The notes below the pieces were generated by a model that saw nothing but the letters and a program-made list of their open reading frames with translations, searched no databases and was not told where the DNA came from. Made by a program: the position numbers and the translations under genes. Below, one piece after another: positions 58,817 to 64,000 of a stretch of DNA of 64,000 bases (its first letter is position 1; the number at the start of each line of letters is the position of its first letter). Origin of the DNA: Apophysomyces variabilis (lineage: Eukaryota > Mucoromycota > Mucoromycetes > Mucorales > Mucoraceae). The DNA is taken from NCBI GenBank assembly GCA_002749535.1, contig MZZL01000408.1, forward strand, positions 1,603,465-1,667,464, written 5' to 3'.

Positions 58817-59032
58817 ATGTTCTCTCGAATTCTTACTGCCCTCCGCGATAACGTAGCCAAAACAAGATCTCGACCTGCCAGAGACCACGAACGAGGCAAC
58901 GTTGTCCGATCCTGCGCGCCAGCAACAGCTCCACTACCCATCTCAAACAGGCCACGCTCTCTCTTCGGCATGTCTTCCAACTCGGCCGATGACTATGTAC
59001 AGAAAGATCTTGTGTCAAGCTCCTGGTCCTAA
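58817..59032 (+). CDS. Hypothetical small basic protein
   Basis: 71 residues without introns, starting MFSRILTALRDNV and rich in Arg, Ser and Pro. I do not recognise it. The support is a well-placed TATA box, an A-rich context before the ATG and an amphipathic basic N-terminus that could be mitochondrial. It has no transmembrane segment. It might be a stress-type small protein or a chance frame in a transcribed region. Confidence 0.35.
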   Translation: MFSRILTALRDNVAKTRSRPARDHERGNVVRSCAPATAPLPISNRPRSLFGMSSNSADDYVQKDLVSSSWS

Positions 59033-60942
59033 AGAGAAAGAAGGAAGAAAAAAACCGTACGACTTTTCCCCGAACCATTTTTCCGCATCAGGATAAGCTC
59101 TTTTCCTTTTTCTATTCATACCGGCCGATGAAAAGAATCCATTGACTAGTTCAAAATACATCCTATCAAGTCATGGCTTCCAGATAGCAAAGCTAAACAC
59201 ACCCACTCCTCCCAAAATTGATAACACCTAAACCCATTGTAAAATCCAGACCTTAAGTATATACAGCATACTCAAAGCCAACTGTCACACCCTTTTATGT
59301 ATAACTACCCGACCTACTGTAACCATACAAATAAACCATTATCGCTCTCTTTGGAACATATCACAAGAAAACAGATAAACAAACAAACAAATTACTGTTT
59401 TATCGCACGTCTAATGGCATTTATCCTTTTTGTGACCAAGTGAACTAACGATAGCTTCCTTGACACATGATTTTACATATGAGAACCAGAAAGAATGGAG
59501 AATCTCATGACTAAAAACAAATTCACGATCACTTTATTAAAATAAGTCTCCGCTATGAAAAGCAAGTTTCGATAGATCAATGTCTGCAGATCTTTCCAGG
59601 GCAAACTAAAGCAGAGCGACTTGGTATTTTCCATGTTAGCTATCATCTTGCTATCACCCATGTGCGCAGGTGTATTTAATGGAAGTTAAGCTAACTGGCT
59701 GTAATTTACCTGCATCATTCCGACATGGTTATTGCAGTTTGTTACCGCCCAAGGATTTCAGGGCTGTCGGCTGCGCAATAGAACCCACCAAGGAGTGAAC
59801 CTTTCTTTTCCTTTGTTCCAGTGTGTTTCTGATGTTGCTTTTCGCATTTCATAACCTTGTTCGGTCTATCAGTTCAATCTTTTCATCACTTGGTCCGCCA
59901 ACTGTCTCCTTAACGGGAGACCCATCTTCTCCCCCGTCTGTGAATATCAAATAATGACAATGGTAAAGTGAATCCATTCTACAGCATGCAAATAGAAGTC
60001 TAGTTCGCCTATGTAACGCTAATACATATGTGATCATTCAACCTCATCCATCGGAAGGAAACATAGACAATTGGATTCTGTTATCAAAGGAGATATCGAA
60101 TGGCATTTTTTCTTCCTCTCTTTATAGGACAAACGTTAGCATCATTGAGTCTCACCGAGTCTATCATTTCTCTGTGTCGGTAATGTGCCATATCGCAAAG
60201 CAACGATCATGTTTCTGCACTGCGTCTAGCTTGCTTTGGAAAACAGGCAATAGATCGAAACACTCTGTATAAGATGGGTCTAACATGGATGCAAGCTGTC
60301 CATAAGCTATTCACAGCAAGAAACAGAGAGGAAAACTACCATTGATGATACTTTTCAAAGCTCTGAGAGCCTATCCCACCTATATCAGAACAATTCCGGG
60401 TACTTGATTGAAAATTCTTGGATCTGCGCAGTAATTGATACAATATGCTTCATCTGACCAAAGCAATGGCTTCACTAAACAAGAAGAGCGACAGCAAGGA
60501 TACCTTTAGGATACCAGTTGCCAATCTGTTTCCGAACATTGAGATCTTTTCGTTTTTAATTGGAGCTCCATGCGGACGTATAAAAGGGTACTTTAATCTT
60601 TACCATGCTAAGCTCTATGCGATGTATGACATAGCGACCAAGTATCGCTATTGTACGCCATCTTATGCCAAAGTATCTTACTACCACACGAACGCATTAG
60701 CAAGTAGGAGCACTATGTGACACTGTCACTGGATTCTTTACAAGATGGAGACCATGGTTTTCTTTTTGTATTATCGTAGGGATGCAATGGAGAGCATGTG
60801 TGCACTGTAGCTCTCGTGCAAGGCGTAACTTTGGGTACCTGGCGCAAAAAAAGTTGGTGTTACAAAACCTTTTTTGTATATCAACGCCCTCTTCCTTTTT
60901 TCTCTTTTCCTTTTTACGTTTTCTTGTTCTTAACCATTTGCC
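59033..60942. other. Intergenic, about 1.9 kb, no supported gene
   Basis: Frames of 60-91 codons occur on both strands (plus 60445-60720; minus 59473-59661; minus 59849-60037, whose tail contains a protein-like GGPSDEKIELIDRT), but none has partner exons or domains I can identify. The last 100 bp are CT-rich and probably the septin leader. Confidence 0.4.
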
Positions 60943-62535
60943 ATGACACCCACGCCCATCTCCACGTCTGGTATCGGCGTCGCCCATTTGCCTAACCAGC
61001 GTCACAAGATAGTAGCAAAACGAGGTGTCCATTTTACCATCATGGTGTGTGGTACGTAGATCTACGCATCCAGTTATCCTACTTGGTAGAAAGCAATGAC
61101 GGGAAAAGAGACCAATTATTTCGTGATGATGCTGTTTAGGTGAATCTGGTCTTGGCAAAACAACGTTCATCAACACCCTTTTGTCTACCTCGATCAAGAA
61201 TTACAAAGACCCGAAGCGCCGACACGAAAAACAACTGGATAGAACGGTGGAGGTGGAAATTACCAAAGCAGGTAAAAAAGGAAACAGAAATCCACGATGT
61301 TTCACCGTGTTATCTCACTCGTTTTATTCTTTTGATATTACCATTAGAGCTTGAGGAAAAGATGTTTAAAGTCAAATTGGCTGTTATTGATACACCTGGT
61401 TTTGGTGACTATGTCAATAACCACGATAGTTGGTTACCTGTGTCTGAATTTATCGATGACCAGCATGAGAGTTATATGCGCCAGGAACAGCAACCAAAAA
61501 GACAAGGAATCATCGACATGCGTGTGCACGCCTGTTTGTATTTCATTCGACCAACAGGACATAGGTAAAGACAATAACATGATCTAGACCAAGTCCACCT
61601 CAAACTGGTTTTTCTATTTTAAACAAAGCCTAAAGCCGCTCGATATCGAAATGATGAAGCGTCTTGGTTCGCGTGTGAACTTGATCCCGGTGATTGCCAA
61701 GGCCGATACATTGACTCCTAAGGATCTGGCTGAATTCAAGCGAAAGGTGGATAACCTTTTTTTTTTTCATTTTTTTCCTATATATGTTGTTTTATGTTTT
61801 CTCAAGTCCATTGACCGATGACGGGTTCTTCTTTAAAAGATCCTCGATGTGATCAAGGCACAAAATATCAACATGTACTCATGCCCTGTCGAAAGCGAAG
61901 ATGAAGAGGTGACCGTGCGTAACCGCAGTATTGCCGCCTCAATGCCGTTTTCTATCATTGGATCGACCGAGGTTGTCCGTACACCAGATGGTCGAGAAGT
62001 AAGAGGTCGTGCTTACTCATGGGGTGTTGCCGAAGTTGAAAACGAGGCCCATTGCGACTTCAAAAAGATTCGCCATTTGCTTATCCGGACACACATGCTT
62101 GATCTCATTACTACTACGGAGGAGATCCATTACGAAAATTACCGCCAACAGCAAATGGCTGTGCGCAACTTTGGAGAACCTAAGTAAAGAATCCGAAACG
62201 AAATATAGAAATATATGCTAAACATATTCTATAGAATCAAAAAGGTAGAAAACCCAGTGCACCGCGAAAAAGAAGATGCTCTGCGTAAGACTTTCACTGA
62301 GCAAGTGAAACAAGAAGAGAACAGATTCCGTCAATGGGAACAACAGGTAAGAAAATATGACAGTGCCAAAATTTTAACTTCATTCTGCGTTGCCCCGTCC
62401 TTACTCCGTTTTCGCTAGCTTATCTCGGAGCGAGATCGATTGAATAAGGACCTTGAAACTCAACACGCTCAAATCAAGGCACTTGAAGCAGAGCTTGAGA
62501 CGTTGTATCAGCAGCGCGGAACTATCCGTAGATAA
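60943..62535 (+). CDS. Septin GTPase
   Basis: Seven exons: 60943-61051, 61140-61271, 61348-61564, 61629-61746, 61840-62183, 62235-62346, 62419-62535 (382 residues, all phases close). G1 is [10 protein letters not shown] (about 38-47, split by the first intron), G3 DTPGFGD, G4 AKAD, and the septin-unique region includes [19 protein letters not shown] and LRTHMLDL-like text. A coiled coil of about 70 residues ([12 protein letters not shown] onward to ETLYQQR) ends the protein. Septins form hetero-oligomeric filaments at the plasma membrane and division sites. Subgroup (Cdc11- or Cdc12-like) is not certain by eye. Confidence 0.94.
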
Positions 62536-63294
62536 CCGTGATTTCTTTCTTTGATACCAAATACTCATAATTAGGCATAGCTTAACGTTCAATGCGTTTA
62601 TCTTTTTTGGTGGCGTTCGTGATAGAATATAAAGGAAATGGCTATAAATCAAACACCGATCACAGGGATAAAGAAAATCAAGTTTTCCAGATGTGAAAGA
62701 CAAGTAAACTACAAATAGTTAGTGTGCGATTTCAATTTTTTTTTTTTTTGGCATAGAGGCTTTTAAGCGATGTTCTGCAAAGATCGATCATTGTTCTGTA
62801 TATAGCATGTTGCGCGGATCACTTTCCTACTGTAGCTAGACAAAGTTATACGATATTAAAGATCGTTGGCATTTCTTTCTTGGTTCGGTGGTCGCTGGGG
62901 TTTACTGAGAGGGTATTTTTTTGCCCTAAGCCCTGACTCAGAGTTAAGACTCACTGAAATCCAAGTGGAATGAGTTTCATGGCGAAAATACCTATCTGGA
63001 GAAAATTTTCAATTTCCGCCTGCTCTCTACCTTAAAGAGTTTATGCATTTTGGAGGTGTAAAGTAGTAAAATAGCTGCATCAATTCTTTGTCAAATGGCT
63101 ATATATAAAGCATAAAAGGTTTAGTATTGTATTCTTTTATACCATAAGCTCCGTTCTGTTAGCAAAGGCTAACTATATGATTGCTATGTCAGTAGTTGTT
63201 AGTGATTCATAGCTGATCGGTTTAACTAAGATTGCTTCTCATACTTATTTCTTAAGTAAACATTCAAGATGCAGGATATCTAATGGCGTTTCTT
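62536..63294. other. Intergenic spacer, about 760 bp
   Basis: This is the convergent region between the septin and the Crypton/GCR1-like fragment. Contains a long T run at about 62735 but no coding feature. Confidence 0.4.
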
Positions 63295-64000
63295 TTAAGC
63301 AAAGTCTTTTATTTGTTTTCGCAATTTATCTAAAGATAGCTTCATTGCTACCCTTGTCTGCTCCAGTCTTCTAGCCGCTTCTTCACATGATATGCGATCT
63401 CTCTCGGCTGATTCTTCAATAAGTTTATACAGCTCTTTCCGTCTGCTGAAAAAGCGAGACTCTTTCCTTGACCGTCGCCAAGAAGTGCCATAGTTGTCTT
63501 CTAAAGACTTCACAGACGGACAACCAGGCAGACCAACGCTGTACTCTCGCCAGACATCAGTTACAGTCATAATATCTCTGTTCATCTCGTACAAAGGTGA
63601 TACTGAGGTGGCGCTTGAACTTTGTAGAGACAGAAATTGGTCGTTGTTGGTTACTGAGGCCAGGGATGTTGACTGCAGGACAGAGGGTGAATCTCGGTTA
63701 AAACAGGCATTTCCCAGAGCGAAAAAGTTGGAGAAGTTCTGGTTAACCTTCTGAAGTTCAGCTGCATGGGAAGCTTGCATCGCATGGATTGAGGAGGAGA
63801 GAGATTCAAAGCCGGAAGTCATGGTAGAAACCAGTGCAGGCATGGCCAACTGAACCCTCTGGCTGACGGAGAAGAGCTCGTGGTTTTCTCTAAGGGAAGC
63901 AAGTACTTGCTGTTCGAACTGCTTGTAGAGCTCCGTTGCAAACAGCTCGCACGTCCAAAGGTAATAGGAGGGATATTTCTTCCTTAAGACCACGGAGTCC
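63295..64000 (-). CDS. C-terminal part of a protein with a GCR1-like DNA-binding domain, possibly a Crypton recombinase (partial)
   Basis: The minus-strand frame is open from the right edge to a stop at 63295, so about 235 C-terminal residues are visible and the N-terminus is outside. The last third contains TVTDVWREYSVGLPGCPSVK, then LEDNYGTSWR and FFSRRKELYKLIEE. This spacing (W-x-E-Y/W, GL-x-G-x-PSV, Y/G-x-x-WR, RR) is that of the GCR1_C DNA-binding domain. In many fungi this domain is found at the end of Crypton tyrosine-recombinase transposons. A helical, Ser/Gln-rich linker precedes it. The recombinase domain is not in the window, so a host transcription factor remains possible. Confidence 0.6.
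   Translation of the reverse strand, partial: DSVVLRKKYPSYYLWTCELFATELYKQFEQQVLASLRENHELFSVSQRVQLAMPALVSTMTSGFESLSSSIHAMQASHAAELQKVNQNFSNFFALGNACFNRDSPSVLQSTSLASVTNNDQFLSLQSSSATSVSPLYEMNRDIMTVTDVWREYSVGLPGCPSVKSLEDNYGTSWRRSRKESRFFSRRKELYKLIEESAERDRISCEEAARRLEQTRVAMKLSLDKLRKQIKDFA

Noticed and set aside
1..64000. tRNA and rRNA genes
   Set aside because: Looked for T-loop GGTTCGA-type motifs with matching stems; the few hits (for example 11061, 13492, 37312, 44208) lie in coding sequence or lack an acceptor stem. A covariance-model scan was not possible.

Overview
The window reads as nuclear DNA of an early-diverging filamentous fungus, most likely Mucoromycota (Mucorales-like). The evidence is: AT-rich intergenic DNA; many short GT-AG introns, mostly about 40-130 nt; a GPI-type chitin deacetylase; Set3C, GID, velvet and septin genes of fungal type; and lineage-patchy families such as an IRG-like GTPase. 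Exon models were built by hand from splice signals, reading-frame continuity and family motifs, with no database search. Most close exactly in frame; four conserved genes do not close cleanly, and these are flagged.

Layout. 1-952 (+): 3' part of a chitin/polysaccharide deacetylase. 3441-7080 (+): two intact F-box-type paralogues and a decayed third copy. 7310-8412 (+): GID4 substrate receptor. 9996-11358 (+): IRG-like GTPase. 11382-12094 (-): NDUFAF3-type complex I assembly factor. 12.1-14.6 kb: no supported gene, with a tandem duplication. 14.6-22.1 kb: an accessory island with two divergent MACPF-like (perforin-fold) genes, one holding two MACPF-like modules; a stand-alone paralogue of its C-terminal domain; and a decayed DNA copy of the 3' end of the neighbouring helicase gene. 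23712-26266 (-): HCS1/IGHMBP2-like helicase. 26770-29525 (-): GH31 glycosidase of sulfoquinovosidase (YihQ)-like type. 30123-31421 (-): NASP/Sim3-type histone chaperone. 32109-32778 (+): riboflavin kinase. 33456-34562 (+): membrane GNAT protein. 34868-36495 (+): METTL25-like methyltransferase. 36584-37276 (-): mitochondrial uL6. 39202-42551 (+): Hos4-like ankyrin protein. 43063-44483 (-): mitochondrial NADH-cytochrome b5 reductase. 44.5-48.8 kb: gene-poor. 48762-50373 (+): velvet regulator. 52558-53979 (+): MCM1/SRF-type MADS-box factor. 54879-55910 (+): 3-hydroxyacyl-CoA dehydratase. 56013-57883 (-): DMC1 meiotic recombinase. 60943-62535 (+): septin. 63295-64000 (-): C-terminal part of a protein with a GCR1-like domain, as in Crypton elements.

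The housekeeping genes do not form operons; several neighbours are divergent and share short promoters. The most unusual stretch is 10-22 kb, where an IRG GTPase and a cluster of MACPF-like proteins, two families best known from animal innate immunity, lie within about 10 kb of one another beside gene fragments and duplications. At the scale of gene structure, the MADS-box gene needs a 3-nt exon and DMC1 needs an 8-nt exon next to an intron carrying a long GA microsatellite.
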